A stretch of 60,536 nt of DNA, taken from assembly GCA_001919865.1 (NCBI GenBank), contig MNIR01000027.1:1-60536 (forward strand), read 5' to 3'. Positions 33,524 through 43,166 of the stretch are shown here, piece after piece. The translations under genes were made by a program, and so were the position numbers. Origin of the DNA: Gemmatimonadetes bacterium 13_1_20CM_4_69_16. GTDB taxonomy: Bacteria; Gemmatimonadota; Gemmatimonadetes; Gemmatimonadales; GWC2-71-9. The stretch's first letter is position 1. Each line of letters opens with the position of its first letter. A model generated the notes under the pieces. The model saw only the letters and a program-made list of their open reading frames with translations. It made no database searches and was not told where the DNA came from.

Positions 33524-36037
33524 ATGACCCGCGCCTCGCCCCCGCAGATCCACAAGTTCGGCGGCGCCTCCCTCGCCAGCGGCGCGGCGATCGCGCACGC
33601 CGTCTCGATCATCCAGGCGCACCGGCCGGCCCCCCTCGTGGTGGTCGTCTCGGCGATGGCGGGCGTCACCGACGCCCTGCTGGAGATTGCGTCCCGCGCC
33701 GTCCACGGCGACCGTGAGCACACGCGCAGCGCCGCGGCGGCGTTGCGGGCCAGGCACGGCGAAGCCGCGCGCAGCGTGCTCCGCGCCGGCGCAGCGCTCG
33801 ATGACACCCTCGAGCTGATCGATCAGTCGTTCGCGGAGCTCGAGCAGCTCGCCGCCGGGCTGGCGATCCTGCGCGAGCTCACCCCGCGCACCACCGATTA
33901 CCTGATAGCGCGGGGCGAGCGGCTGACCGCCCGGCTCGTGGCGGCGGCGCTCGCCGCGGCCGACTGCCCGTGCGCCTACGTGGACGCCGTGGACGTGGTG
34001 CGGACCGACGGCACCTTCGGCGCCGCGTCGGCCGACCTGAAGCTCACCGAACGGCGCGCGCGACGGGCCCTCAGGCCGCTGCTGGCGCGGGGCGTGGTCC
34101 CGATCGTTCCGGGGTTCCTGGGCGCGGCGCCTGACGGCCAGGTGGCCACGTTGGGCCGTGGCGGCTCGGACCTCACCGCCACGCTGCTGGCCCGCGCGCT
34201 CGGCGCGCCCGAGGTCTCGCTCTGGAAAGACGTGCCAGGCCTGCTCACCGCCGACCCGCGGATGGTCCCCGACGCGCGCGTGGTCCCCCAGGTCCATGTG
34301 CGCGAGGCCTCCGAGCTCGCCTACTACGGCGCGCGCGTGCTGCATCCCCGGGCGCTGATCCCGATCATGCGGAAGAACATCGCGGTCCGCATCCGTCCGT
34401 TCACCGACCCCACGTCGCTCGGCACGGAGATCTCGCGACGCCGCACGCTCGAGAGCTACCCGGTGAAAGCCCTCTCGGCCATCCCGGGCCAAGCGCTCCT
34501 CACGGTGACCGGGAGCGGCATGCTCGGCGTCCCCGGGATCGCCGCCCGCACGTTCGCGGCGGTGCGCGAGCAAGGCATCTCGGTCTCGCTCATCAGCCAG
34601 GCCTCCTCAGAGCACTCGATCTGCTTCAGCGTCCCCGACGAGCACGCCGAGCGGGCGCGGGCCAGCCTGCTCGAGGCGTTCCGGCACGAGATCGCGCGCC
34701 AGGAGATCGACGGCGTCGAGCTGCGCGCCGGAGCCGCGACGCTGGTCGTCGTGGGCATCGGGATGGCCGGAACTCCGGGGATCGCCGCCCGCGTCTTCTC
34801 GGCGCTGGCGCAAGCGGAGATCAACGTCATCGCGATCGCGCAGGGATCGTCGGAGCTGAACCTATCGCTCGTGGTGGACGGGAAGGACGCGGCCCCCGCG
34901 CTGCGCGCCGTGCACGCCGCGTTCCAGCTCTCGAAGATCGGCGGCGGAGCCGCGAGCCATCCCGCCCGGACCGACGTCGTGTTGCTCGGCTTCGGTCAGA
35001 TCGGCCGGACCCTCGCACCGCTGATCGCGAAGGTGCAGGGAGACGCCGTGAAGTTGCGCGTGGTGGGCCTGATCGACCGTAGCGGCGTGGTGTTCGACGC
35101 GCGCGGCCTCTCGCCGCGGCGGCTCGCCACGCTGGGCGCGGCGAAAGCGAAGGGCACGCCACTCGCGAAACTGCCGGGCGGTCGGAAGGCGACGTCGGCG
35201 GAAGCGGTCGCGCTCGCAGCCCGCCATGCGCTGTCGGATCCCGTGCTCGTGGACGTCACCGCGGACGATACCACCGAGACGCTCAAAGCCGCGCTCGCAT
35301 CGGGCATGCACGTCGTGTTGGCGAACAAGCGCCCCATCACCGCCGCCAAGCAGAAGTACGACGACTTGAAGGCCGCTGCCGACGCGCACCGGCGCCAGCT
35401 GCTGCACGAAGCCACTGTCGGCGCCGGGCTGCCGATCATCGACACGTTCTTCAAACTCGTCGAGTCCGGCGACCGGGTGCATACGATCGAGGGCTGTCCG
35501 TCCGGGACGCTGGGCTATCTGTTCGGCGAGCTGGGACGCGGCACGCGGTTCTCGGAAGCGCTGCGCGGCGCCATCGCGCAGGGATATCCCGAGCCCGACC
35601 CTCGGGAGGACCTGTCCGGCATGGACGTGGCCCGCAAGGCGCTGATCCTGGGCCGCTTGCTCGGATTCTCGGGCGAGCTCGGCGATATCGCGGTCGAGTC
35701 CCTGGTCCCGCAGGGTGCCGAACAGCTGTCGCTCGAGGGCTTTCTGGCGCGTCTCGACGAATACGACCAGGCGTGGGTGCGCCGCGTGGCGGCGGCGCGG
35801 GCGCGGGGCGGGGTGCTGCGCTACCGGGCGATCGTGACCCCGCGCCGCATCCGGGTCGGGCTGGTGGTCGTACCGGCGTCGAGTCCGATGGCTTCGCTCA
35901 ACGGCACCGACAACCAGTTTATCTTCACGACCATGCGCTACAAGAAGAACCCGTTGGTGATCACCGGGCCAGGCGCGGGGCCGGCTGTCACGGCGGGCGG
36001 GATTCTGAACGACGTCCTGAAGCTCGCCGGCGGGTGA
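33524..36037 (+). CDS. thrA: Bifunctional aspartokinase / homoserine dehydrogenase
   Basis: An 837-aa fusion that performs the first and third steps from aspartate toward homoserine. Residues 1-290 are aspartokinase (HKFGGASLA, the TTDYLIARGERL segment, LGRGGSDLTATLLA, DVPGLLTADPR). Two ACT regions (about 305-455) contain GVPGIAARTFAAV and GTPGIAARVFSAL and should bind the feedback amino acid. Homoserine dehydrogenase follows from about 485 with LLGFGQIGRTLAPL, ANKRPIT, ATVGAGLPIIDTF and DLSGMDVARKALIL. ATG 33524 comes five bases after thrB, and the end overlaps thrC as GTGA. Threonine is the probable inhibitor, by analogy with ThrA. Confidence 0.95.
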   Translation: MTRASPPQIHKFGGASLASGAAIAHAVSIIQAHRPAPLVVVVSAMAGVTDALLEIASRAVHGDREHTRSAAAALRARHGEAARSVLRAGAALDDTLELIDQSFAELEQLAAGLAILRELTPRTTDYLIARGERLTARLVAAALAAADCPCAYVDAVDVVRTDGTFGAASADLKLTERRARRALRPLLARGVVPIVPGFLGAAPDGQVATLGRGGSDLTATLLARALGAPEVSLWKDVPGLLTADPRMVPDARVVPQVHVREASELAYYGARVLHPRALIPIMRKNIAVRIRPFTDPTSLGTEISRRRTLESYPVKALSAIPGQALLTVTGSGMLGVPGIAARTFAAVREQGISVSLISQASSEHSICFSVPDEHAERARASLLEAFRHEIARQEIDGVELRAGAATLVVVGIGMAGTPGIAARVFSALAQAEINVIAIAQGSSELNLSLVVDGKDAAPALRAVHAAFQLSKIGGGAASHPARTDVVLLGFGQIGRTLAPLIAKVQGDAVKLRVVGLIDRSGVVFDARGLSPRRLATLGAAKAKGTPLAKLPGGRKATSAEAVALAARHALSDPVLVDVTADDTTETLKAALASGMHVVLANKRPITAAKQKYDDLKAAADAHRRQLLHEATVGAGLPIIDTFFKLVESGDRVHTIEGCPSGTLGYLFGELGRGTRFSEALRGAIAQGYPEPDPREDLSGMDVARKALILGRLLGFSGELGDIAVESLVPQGAEQLSLEGFLARLDEYDQAWVRRVAAARARGGVLRYRAIVTPRRIRVGLVVVPASSPMASLNGTDNQFIFTTMRYKKNPLVITGPGAGPAVTAGGILNDVLKLAGG

Positions 36038-37329
36038 GCGACCCCAGCCAGCGCTGCACCGCCAGCGGACACGAGATCCCCGAGCTCGACCCGCGTACCC
36101 GCTGTCCCCAATGCGGAGGGCTGCTCGAGATCCGCCATGCTCCGCCGGGCGTGAGTGGGGCTGCGCTGCGGCGCTTGTTCGACGAGCGGGGGGGGGGCGG
36201 CGGCACCGGTCCTCATGCGTCGGGCGTGTGGCGCTTCCGCGAGATCGTGCTCCCTACCGCGGCGGACGCGATCCTCACCTATCCCGAAGGCAACACCCCG
36301 CTGCTCGCGCGCCGCGCGGTCGCTGAGTGGGTGGGTGCGCCAGGGCTGTTGCTCAAGCACGAGGGTCACAACCCCACGGGGTCGTTCAAGGACCGCGGGA
36401 TGACGGTGGGGGTGACCCAGGCGCGGCGCGTGGGCGCGACGGCGGTGGCGTGTGCCTCGACCGGAAACACCGGGGCGGCGCTCGCGGCTTACGCGGCCCT
36501 GGCGGGCCTGCCCGCCCTGGTGATCGTCCCCAAGGGGCAGGTGGCCTTGGGGAAGCTCGCTCAGGCGCTCGCCTACGGCGCGCGGACCCTCGTGGTGGCC
36601 GGCAACTTCGACCGCTGTCTCGAGCTAGCCGACCAGGCGAGCGTCGAGCTGGGTGTCTACCTGTTGAACTCCATCAACCCGTTCCGCCTCGAGGGGCAGA
36701 AGACGATCGTCCTCGAAGCACTCCAGCAGCTCGGCTGGGAGCCACCCGACTGGATCGTGGTACCGGCGGGAAACCTCGGCAATACCGCCGCATTCGGGAA
36801 AGCCTTGACCGAGGCCCGGGAGTGGGGACTCGTCGCGCGGCTGCCGCGCATCGCCGCGGTGCAGGCCGCCGGCGCGGCGCCCTTCGCGCTGAGTTTTCGC
36901 GAGGGATTCGCCCGCCGTCACCGCGTCGAGCCGCGCACGCTCGCCACCGCGATCAACGTAGGGAACCCCGCGTCCTACGACCGGGCCGTTCGGGCGATCC
37001 GCGAAACGGATGGTGTGGTCATCGCCGTACCGGACGACGAGATTCTCGAGGCGAAAGCGGTCGTCGACGCCGCCGGCGTCGGGTGCGAGCCTGCGAGCGC
37101 CGCGAGCGTCGCCGGCGCTCGCCAGCTGATTCGCGCGGGCACGGTCCGCCCGGGCGATCGCATCGTGGCGGTCCTCACCGGGCACCTCCTCAAGGACCCC
37201 GCGGCCGTGACCCACTACCACCAGGAGATAGAGCCGCCACCGCCGCGCGCCAATCGGCCGGTGGAGATCGAGCCGCGGCTTTCCGACATCGCGAAACAGC
37301 TCACCGCAGCGCGTCTTCCAGCATCGTAG
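36034..37329 (+). CDS. thrC: Threonine synthase
   Basis: Converts phosphohomoserine to threonine with PLP. The 431-aa product starts at GTG 36034, overlapping the thrA stop. It begins with a small Cys-rich segment (RCTASGHEI... RCPQCGG) that may bind zinc, as in many longer threonine synthases. The PLP Lys is in [10 protein letters not shown], followed by [17 protein letters not shown] for phosphate binding and [17 protein letters not shown] run of ten G bases at about 36187-36197 encodes a Gly stretch and is a potential slippage site. The last 29 bp overlap dapD convergently. Confidence 0.95.
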   Translation: MSDPSQRCTASGHEIPELDPRTRCPQCGGLLEIRHAPPGVSGAALRRLFDERGGGGGTGPHASGVWRFREIVLPTAADAILTYPEGNTPLLARRAVAEWVGAPGLLLKHEGHNPTGSFKDRGMTVGVTQARRVGATAVACASTGNTGAALAAYAALAGLPALVIVPKGQVALGKLAQALAYGARTLVVAGNFDRCLELADQASVELGVYLLNSINPFRLEGQKTIVLEALQQLGWEPPDWIVVPAGNLGNTAAFGKALTEAREWGLVARLPRIAAVQAAGAAPFALSFREGFARRHRVEPRTLATAINVGNPASYDRAVRAIRETDGVVIAVPDDEILEAKAVVDAAGVGCEPASAASVAGARQLIRAGTVRPGDRIVAVLTGHLLKDPAAVTHYHQEIEPPPPRANRPVEIEPRLSDIAKQLTAARLPAS

Positions 37330-38134
37330 CGACGTCGGTCTTCTCGTCGCGGTACTTGACGATCAGCGGCGTGTACAGCGACAGGCCCAGCCGCGTTGCG
37401 AACTCGCCGCTGGCCGCGCGCGCGCCCGGCAGCACGACCGCGCCGGCCGGGATTTCCAGCACGCCGCCGGGCGGCCGGCGGTAGGTGCGCTCGCGCACCA
37501 GATCGTAGACCGGCGTGGACCCGGTGAGGATCGTCCCGGCCGCCAGCACCGCGCGCTCGCGTACCACCGTCCCCTCGTACACCCCGCACCCCCCGCCGAC
37601 CAGCACGTCATCCTCGATGATCACCGGCACCGCGCCAACCGGCTCGAGCACGCCGCCGATCTGCGCCGCCGCCGAGAGGTGCACCCGCTTCCCGATCTGA
37701 GCGCACGAGCCCACGAGCACGTGGCTGTCGATCATCGTGCCCTCGTCCACATACGCGCCGACGTTCACGTACATCGGCGGCATGCACACGACCCCCGGCG
37801 CGAGGTAGCAGCCGTCGCGCACGCTCGAGCCGCCGGGCACGATGCGCACGCGATCGGCGAGCGTGGTCTGGCGCACGGGGTAGGTATCTTTGTCGAAAAA
37901 TCGGAACGTGTCGTCTGCGGATAGGTCGGTGAGCGAGCCCATCCGGAAGCCGAGCAGGATGCCCTGCTTCACCCACGCGTTGGCATGCCACGAGCCATCC
38001 GCCCCGCGCTCCGCGGCGCGGATCTCGCCGCGCGCGAGCGCCGCCCGGAACTCGCCGAACGTCGCCCGCTCGCCGTCCGTAAACGTCGCCCGTCCCGAGG
38101 CGGTGAGCTCCTGCAGGCGCTCACGCAGCGGCAT
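37301..38134 (-). CDS. dapD: Tetrahydrodipicolinate N-succinyltransferase
   Basis: Adds succinyl from succinyl-CoA to tetrahydrodipicolinate in the DAP/lysine route. The 277 aa (near the family's usual length) have an N-terminal helical part, [11 protein letters not shown], and the left-handed beta-helix built of hexapeptide repeats (about 105-230), with [22 protein letters not shown] and [15 protein letters not shown]. The DapD type implies the succinylase branch, which needs a DapE-type desuccinylase. It is the last gene of the proC-AK::M20-dapB-dapA-dapD operon, with 14 bases of overlap with dapA. Confidence 0.95.
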   Translation of the reverse strand: MPLRERLQELTASGRATFTDGERATFGEFRAALARGEIRAAERGADGSWHANAWVKQGILLGFRMGSLTDLSADDTFRFFDKDTYPVRQTTLADRVRIVPGGSSVRDGCYLAPGVVCMPPMYVNVGAYVDEGTMIDSHVLVGSCAQIGKRVHLSAAAQIGGVLEPVGAVPVIIEDDVLVGGGCGVYEGTVVRERAVLAAGTILTGSTPVYDLVRERTYRRPPGGVLEIPAGAVVLPGARAASGEFATRLGLSLYTPLIVKYRDEKTDVATMLEDALR

Positions 38135-39044
38135 GTGCCTGTCGGGGAAGCAGTCCCAGCGCCTGCAACACCTCGCGCAGGCGGGCCTTCGTCTGCTCCT
38201 GCACCGGGACCAGGGGCAAACGATAGCGCTCCTCGAGCAGACCCATCAGCGCCATCGCCGCCTTCACGGGCCCGGGGTTCGACTCGATGAAGTTCGCCTC
38301 CATCAGCGGCAGTAACCGGTAGTGCAGCTCGCGCGCCGGGGCCCAGTCGTCCTGGAGCGCGCGCTCGGTGAGCCGGGCCATCAGATCGGGCGCTTCGTTC
38401 GAGATCACCGATACGATGCCCTCCGCCCCCAGCGCGATCAGGGGTAACGCCACCGCGTCGTCACCGGCGAGAACGCGGAACCCCGCCGGCCGGTCGCGCA
38501 GGATCGCCATAATCTGGGCGAAGTCGCCCGACGCCTCCTTCACGCCGACGATGTTCTCGGCCGCTCGCGCCAGCTCGAGCACCGTGGGCGCTTGGATGTT
38601 CGACGCCGTCCGGCCAGGCACGTTGTAGAGGACCACGGGCAACCCGGGTACGGCGTCGGCGACGGCGCGGAAGTGGGCCGTTAGGCCCTGCTGCGTCGGC
38701 TTGTTGTAGTAGGGGGCGACCACGAGCACCGCATCCGCTCCCGCCGCGCGGGCCGCCGTGGCGCGCTCCACAGTCACGGCGGTCGAATTGGTGCCCACAC
38801 CGGCAAGCACCCGCGCGCGGCCGCGGGCACCGTCGATGGTGATCCGCAGTACTCGCATCTGCTCGTCCGGCGTGAGGGTCGCAGCCTCGCCCGTCGTGCC
38901 GCAGGGCACCAGCACGCCCACGCCCCCCGCGATTTGCCGCTCGACCAGCGCGCGCATCCGCGCCTCGTCCACCGCGCCGTCGGCGCTGAAGGGCGTGACC
39001 AGCGCGGTCGCGCACCCGCGCAGCCACTCTGCGCGCATCGTCAT
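38121..39044 (-). CDS. dapA: 4-hydroxy-tetrahydrodipicolinate synthase
   Basis: Condenses pyruvate with aspartate semialdehyde, the first step specific to lysine/DAP. The 307-aa TIM barrel shows [13 protein letters not shown], the substrate motif [11 protein letters not shown], the catalytic-triad region [27 protein letters not shown], and the Schiff-base Lys in [31 protein letters not shown] follows as expected. ATG 39044 overlaps the dapB stop, so translation is coupled. It uses the semialdehyde produced by asd, which lies in the same region. Confidence 0.95.
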   Translation of the reverse strand: MTMRAEWLRGCATALVTPFSADGAVDEARMRALVERQIAGGVGVLVPCGTTGEAATLTPDEQMRVLRITIDGARGRARVLAGVGTNSTAVTVERATAARAAGADAVLVVAPYYNKPTQQGLTAHFRAVADAVPGLPVVLYNVPGRTASNIQAPTVLELARAAENIVGVKEASGDFAQIMAILRDRPAGFRVLAGDDAVALPLIALGAEGIVSVISNEAPDLMARLTERALQDDWAPARELHYRLLPLMEANFIESNPGPVKAAMALMGLLEERYRLPLVPVQEQTKARLREVLQALGLLPRQAHAAA

Positions 39045-39757
39045 GGCTTCCCCCCTTTGGCCGCCTGCAGGATCTCGTCCAGCACGTCCGCGAAGGCATA
39101 CACGCCCCGCCGACCACCGATCCAGCGTGTCGCCGCCAGCGCCCCAGCCGCGAGGCCCTCGCGCGAGCGGGCGGAGTGCACCAGCGTCACCTGGTCGGCG
39201 GCCGAGTCGAAGCCGACGCGATGCACGCCGGGGATGTGTCCGGCGCGAGTGCTCACCACCGGCACGTCGCGGCCCACGCGACGGGCCAGCATCGCCCGGA
39301 GGCGGAGCGCGGTGCCGGAGGGGGCGTCCCGTTTTTTCGCGTGGTGGGCTTCCTCGATGAACGCATCATAGTCGGGGAGGCCGCCGAACAGCTCGGCGGC
39401 GCGGTCCACCAGCCGATAGAAGAGGTTCACCCCGATGGAGAAGTTCTCGCCGTACACCATCGCTCCACCCGACTCCTCCACCAGCCGCCGCGCCTCCGCC
39501 TCGCCCGCCTGCCACCCTGTGGTTCCCTCGACGAGCGGCACCCCCGCCTGCATGCAGGCCGCCACGTGCGCTAGCACTGCCGGTCCCGTCGAGAAGTCGA
39601 TCGCCGCGGCGTGTCCGCGCAACAGGGCCGCCGTCTCGGCGGGGGCACGGCTCGCGTCTTGGGACGTCAGCACGACGCCGACTTCGTGACCCTCGTCCAC
39701 GGCGCGGGCCGCTGCCGCCCGGCCCATCCGCCCGTTGCCGAAGAACGCGAGCTTCAC
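39041..39757 (-). CDS. dapB: 4-hydroxy-tetrahydrodipicolinate reductase
   Basis: Second step of the DAP branch, using NAD(P)H. The 238-aa product starts at GTG 39757, which overlaps the stop of the fusion gene before it. It opens VKLAFFGNGRMGRA for the nucleotide site and contains IDFSTGPAV, LVEGTTGW, NFSIGVNLFYRL, and the catalytic segment EAHHAKKRDAPSGTAL with the paired His and the Lys. GVHRVGF lies near the end. Slightly shorter than the E. coli enzyme (273 aa), as in many bacteria. Confidence 0.94.
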   Translation of the reverse strand: MKLAFFGNGRMGRAAAARAVDEGHEVGVVLTSQDASRAPAETAALLRGHAAAIDFSTGPAVLAHVAACMQAGVPLVEGTTGWQAGEAEARRLVEESGGAMVYGENFSIGVNLFYRLVDRAAELFGGLPDYDAFIEEAHHAKKRDAPSGTALRLRAMLARRVGRDVPVVSTRAGHIPGVHRVGFDSAADQVTLVHSARSREGLAAGALAATRWIGGRRGVYAFADVLDEILQAAKGGKP

Positions 39758-42186
39758 GCCTGCGCCGCCGCGGCGGGTTGCGTCAGCACGGTGCGCGCGA
39801 GGCGCGCGTACAGGTCGACACCGCGCGCCAGCTCCCCCTTGGCGATCCGTTCCCGCGCGGTATGGGCGTCCCGGATCGATCCTGGACCGAGCAGCAGCCG
39901 GGTGCCCCAATTCGACAGGTGGGGGATGTCCGTCGTGAACGCGACCACGGTCTGATCGAACCCGGGCACGCTGGTGAGGCGGACCGCCGGAGTGAAGCTC
40001 AAGTACTCGACCCGAGCGCGCCCGCGCACCGCCCGCTCGACCAACTCGCGCACCGGCTCCTGTCCAGTCGCCACGCGGATGTGGAGATCCGCGCGCGCGT
40101 CGGGCGCGGTGACGTTCCCCGCCGCCCCGCCGGCGATCACGCCGATGTTGCAGGTCGTCTCACCGAAGAAGTCATCCCGCGGCCAGGCGGCGGCCTGCAC
40201 GTCGGCGAGGACCGCGAGCAGCGCGTCGATCGCGGAGCGTCCCACCGGCGCGGCGGAGTGCCCGCCGGTCCCGTCCGTCCGGAGCGTGAGCCGCAGCGAG
40301 CCTTTCGAGCCGACGGCCAGCTTGTTCTCGGTGGGCTCGCCCGCGATCAACCAGCGGCATTCCCGCGCGAGCGGGTGGCGGTTCGCCACGCGGGCGCCGA
40401 TGCTCCCCTGCTCTTCGTCCACCACGAACAACAGGCCGAGCTCCTCGACCCCGTCGGCCCGGAGCCGCTCCGCCGCCGCGAGCTGCGTCGCGAGGATCCC
40501 CTTGGCATCGCACGCGCCGCGGCCGTACAGGTACTCCTCGTCCTCGAACGAGGCGAAGTGCGGCGGCACCGTGTCGATGTGCGTGGAGAACACCAGCCGG
40601 GGCGGCGCGCCCGTCACGGCCAGGAGGCCCGGACGGTGCGGCGGCGCGTCGAGCAGCTCCACCCGATAGCCCAGCCGTTCCAGCGCCGCGGCCAGGCAGC
40701 GCGCAATGGGCTCCTCGTCGCCCGACACCGAGGGGATGTCGATCAGCTGCCGCGCGAACTCGACGGGGCGGAACCCTTCGCCCCTCGCGATCCGGAGTGT
40801 CGGTCCCGGCATCCTGCGAGTCGGCGTGCGGTCCACCGGCCCCAGCAGTGCCGCGTGCAGACGTGCCACCGTTTCACGGGCTCGCGCTTCGTCCACGACG
40901 AACGTCAGGTTCACCCGCGAGGCGCCTTGCGAGATGAGCGAGATATTGATGTCCCGGATCGTCTCGAAGACGCGCGCCGCGATGCCCGGCGTGGTGTGCA
41001 GGCCCTCGCCCACCACACAGATGATCGCGCGACCGCGCTCCACCCGCACCTCGCCCAGGCGCTCGAGCTCTTCGGTCACCGCGGATAGGTCCGCACTGTC
41101 CTCGACGCTGAGCGAGACGCTCACTTCGGACGTGGTCACCACATCCACGGACACGCGGTGGCGGTCGAACACTTCGAACAATGCGCGCAGGAACCCGTGG
41201 GCACCGAGCATCCGCGCCGAGGTAATCTGGAGCACCGTGATCCCCGCCTTGTGCGCGATGGTCTTGACGGTGCCGGGCGACGCCTCGGCTTCCGCCGCAA
41301 CGACGGTCCCGGGATCGTCCGGCGCTCGTGAGTCGAGGATGCGGACGGGGATGCGGCGCCGCATGGCGGGCTCCAAGGTCTTGGGATGCAGGACCTTCGC
41401 CCCGAAGTATGCGAGCTCGGACGCCTCGGCATACGACAGCGTGGGCACCGTGCGTGCGCTGCTCACGACACGCGGATCGGCGGTCATGACACCGGGCACG
41501 TCGGTCCAGATCTGGATCTCACGCGCGTCCAGCGCGGCGCCCACCAGGGCCGCCGTATAGTCCGACCCGCCTCTCCCCAGCGTCGTCGTGACGCCGCCGT
41601 GCGTCGCCCCGACGTACCCGCCGAGCACGGGGACCTCGCCGCGCTCGAGCAGCGGCCCGAGCGCGGCGCGAGTGCGTCGTTCAGTCTCGCGAATGTCGGG
41701 CGCCGCCCGGCCGTGGGTGTCGTCGGTGACGATACAGCGACGCGCGTCTACCCAGCGCGCCTCGAGCCCGGCCGCGCCGAGCACCGCCGTGAGCAATGCG
41801 GAGGAGAGCCGCTCTCCCTGGGAGACGACGGCGTCGCGCAGCGGTGCGCGACCCTCGGGGGGGGGCGCAGCTGCAGCGCGCGCGAGCAGGTCGGCCAGCT
41901 CGGCGCGGGCCCCGGTCAGCTCGGTGAGAAACGCGGTCGCCCCGCCGAGCAGCGCCTGCGCCACCGCGCGGTGGCGCTCGAAGTGGGGCTCGAGGCCGTT
42001 CAAGCTCCCCTGCTCCACGCTCGCGAACAACGCATCGGTGACCCCGCTCATCGCCGACACCACGACCACGCAACCCGCTCCCCGGCACGCCCGCACGATC
42101 GCCGCGGCGCGCTCGAAGGCTGCGGCGTCCGCGACAGAGGTGCCGCCGAACTTGAGCACTGCAGGGCGCCCAGGGTCCGCCGTCAT
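39754..42186 (-). CDS. Aspartokinase fused to an M20-family amidohydrolase (DapE/ArgE-like)
   Basis: An 810-aa fusion. Residues 1-440 are a full aspartokinase: AVLKFGGTSVADA, VSQGERLSSALLT, LGRGGSDYTAALVGAAL, DVPGVMTADPRVV, and two ACT regions (ITVLQITSARMLGAHGFL, GLHTTPGIAARVFETI). From about 475 an M20 deacylase follows with complete metal-site motifs: FSTHIDTVPP, GRGACDAKG, VVDEEQGSIGAR, AGEPTENK, and a final His in IRDAHTARERI. Because the neighbours are dapD, dapA and dapB, the M20 part is most simply a succinyl-DAP desuccinylase (DapE), although ArgE or LysK specificity cannot be excluded. No frameshift or stop separates the halves. ATG 42186 overlaps the proC stop. Confidence 0.92.
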   Translation of the reverse strand: MTADPGRPAVLKFGGTSVADAAAFERAAAIVRACRGAGCVVVVSAMSGVTDALFASVEQGSLNGLEPHFERHRAVAQALLGGATAFLTELTGARAELADLLARAAAAPPPEGRAPLRDAVVSQGERLSSALLTAVLGAAGLEARWVDARRCIVTDDTHGRAAPDIRETERRTRAALGPLLERGEVPVLGGYVGATHGGVTTTLGRGGSDYTAALVGAALDAREIQIWTDVPGVMTADPRVVSSARTVPTLSYAEASELAYFGAKVLHPKTLEPAMRRRIPVRILDSRAPDDPGTVVAAEAEASPGTVKTIAHKAGITVLQITSARMLGAHGFLRALFEVFDRHRVSVDVVTTSEVSVSLSVEDSADLSAVTEELERLGEVRVERGRAIICVVGEGLHTTPGIAARVFETIRDINISLISQGASRVNLTFVVDEARARETVARLHAALLGPVDRTPTRRMPGPTLRIARGEGFRPVEFARQLIDIPSVSGDEEPIARCLAAALERLGYRVELLDAPPHRPGLLAVTGAPPRLVFSTHIDTVPPHFASFEDEEYLYGRGACDAKGILATQLAAAERLRADGVEELGLLFVVDEEQGSIGARVANRHPLARECRWLIAGEPTENKLAVGSKGSLRLTLRTDGTGGHSAAPVGRSAIDALLAVLADVQAAAWPRDDFFGETTCNIGVIAGGAAGNVTAPDARADLHIRVATGQEPVRELVERAVRGRARVEYLSFTPAVRLTSVPGFDQTVVAFTTDIPHLSNWGTRLLLGPGSIRDAHTARERIAKGELARGVDLYARLARTVLTQPAAAAQA

Positions 42187-43040
42187 TGCCCTTCGAACAT
42201 GAGCTGCTTCGCGCGCTCGGTAGCCTTGACCACGGCCTTGATGAGCGTCACCCGTAGCTTCCCCTCCTCGAGCTCCAGGATACCGTCGATCGTGCACCCT
42301 GCCGGCGTGGTGACGGCGTCCTTGAGGAGCGCGGGATGATCGCCGGTTTGCAAGGCGACCTGCGCCGCGCCCAGCAGCGTTTGCGCCGAGAGCAGGGTGG
42401 CCACGTCCCGCGGCAGACCCACTTTGACGCCCGCTTCCGCGAGCGACTCGAGGATGATGTAGACGAACGCCGGTCCGCTCGCCGACAGGCCGGTCACGGC
42501 GTCCATCAGCTTCTCGTCGACGAATACCGTCCGCCCGACGGTTTCAAACAAACCCCGCGCCGTTTCCAGATTGGCTTGGGAAGCGTGCGCCCCGCGGCAC
42601 AGCCCCGTCATGCCGCTTCCCACGACGCACGGCGTGTTGGGCATCGCCCGCACCACCGGCACGGGCCCCGTCAGGGCTTGTTCGATGTGCCGCGTCGTCA
42701 CCGATGCGGCGACGGATACGACGAGCTGGGGCGGGGAGACCGCTTCTCGGATCTCCTCGAGGACATCGCGCACCGCCTGCGGCTTGACGCAGATCAGGAT
42801 GACATCGGCCTGACGGGCGGCCGCGCGGTTGTCGGTCCCGACCGGGAGGGACAGCTGCGTGGACACGACACTCGCCCGCTCCGGGTGGCGCACCGTGGCA
42901 AATGCCCGCTCCCGGGGCAGTCCCGCCTTCAGCAGGCCTTGCAGCAGGATCGAGCCGATCTTTCCGGCGCCCAGCACGGCGATGCGCTGCGAGGCGAAGC
43001 CGGTGGACGGGGCGGAGGACGAAGTCAGAGGCCGCGGCAT
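42183..43040 (-). CDS. proC: Pyrroline-5-carboxylate reductase
   Basis: Last step of proline synthesis. The 285-aa protein has an N-terminal extension of about 18 residues before the Rossmann motif [18 protein letters not shown], then [33 protein letters not shown], and the C-terminal signature [20 protein letters not shown] with [15 protein letters not shown] near the end. It is the first gene of the operon running to dapD. Its start faces tig divergently across 126 bp rich in palindromes. Confidence 0.95.
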   Translation of the reverse strand: MPRPLTSSSAPSTGFASQRIAVLGAGKIGSILLQGLLKAGLPRERAFATVRHPERASVVSTQLSLPVGTDNRAAARQADVILICVKPQAVRDVLEEIREAVSPPQLVVSVAASVTTRHIEQALTGPVPVVRAMPNTPCVVGSGMTGLCRGAHASQANLETARGLFETVGRTVFVDEKLMDAVTGLSASGPAFVYIILESLAEAGVKVGLPRDVATLLSAQTLLGAAQVALQTGDHPALLKDAVTTPAGCTIDGILELEEGKLRVTLIKAVVKATERAKQLMFEGQ

Positions 43041-43064
43041 TGCGAATCGCTCCCGAGGTCACGT

Positions 43065-43148
43065 GCGCGCTGGCCACCAGCGCGCTAAGCGTTGTGCAGG
43101 TAAACCTACTCCGGGGCATGCCCCGGCGCACCGCGATCGCGGGCGCCC
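43065..43148. promoter_or_regulatory. Cluster of four palindromes between proC and tig
   Basis: A 9-bp hairpin with a three-base loop (GCGCGCTGG / CCAGCGCGC, 43065-43085), a 16-bp perfect palindrome CCGGGGCATGCCCCGG (43111-43126), CCGCGATCGCGG (43131-43142) and GGGCGCCC (43141-43148) follow each other in the divergent spacer. TTAGAT at about 43151 could be the -10 of tig. Operators or mRNA structure are both possible. Confidence 0.4.
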
Positions 43149-43166
43149 TGTTAGATTTACGATCAC

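Noticed and set aside
43111..43126. Rho-independent terminator
   Set aside because: The 16-bp palindrome is not followed by a T-tract on either strand and lies between divergent gene starts.
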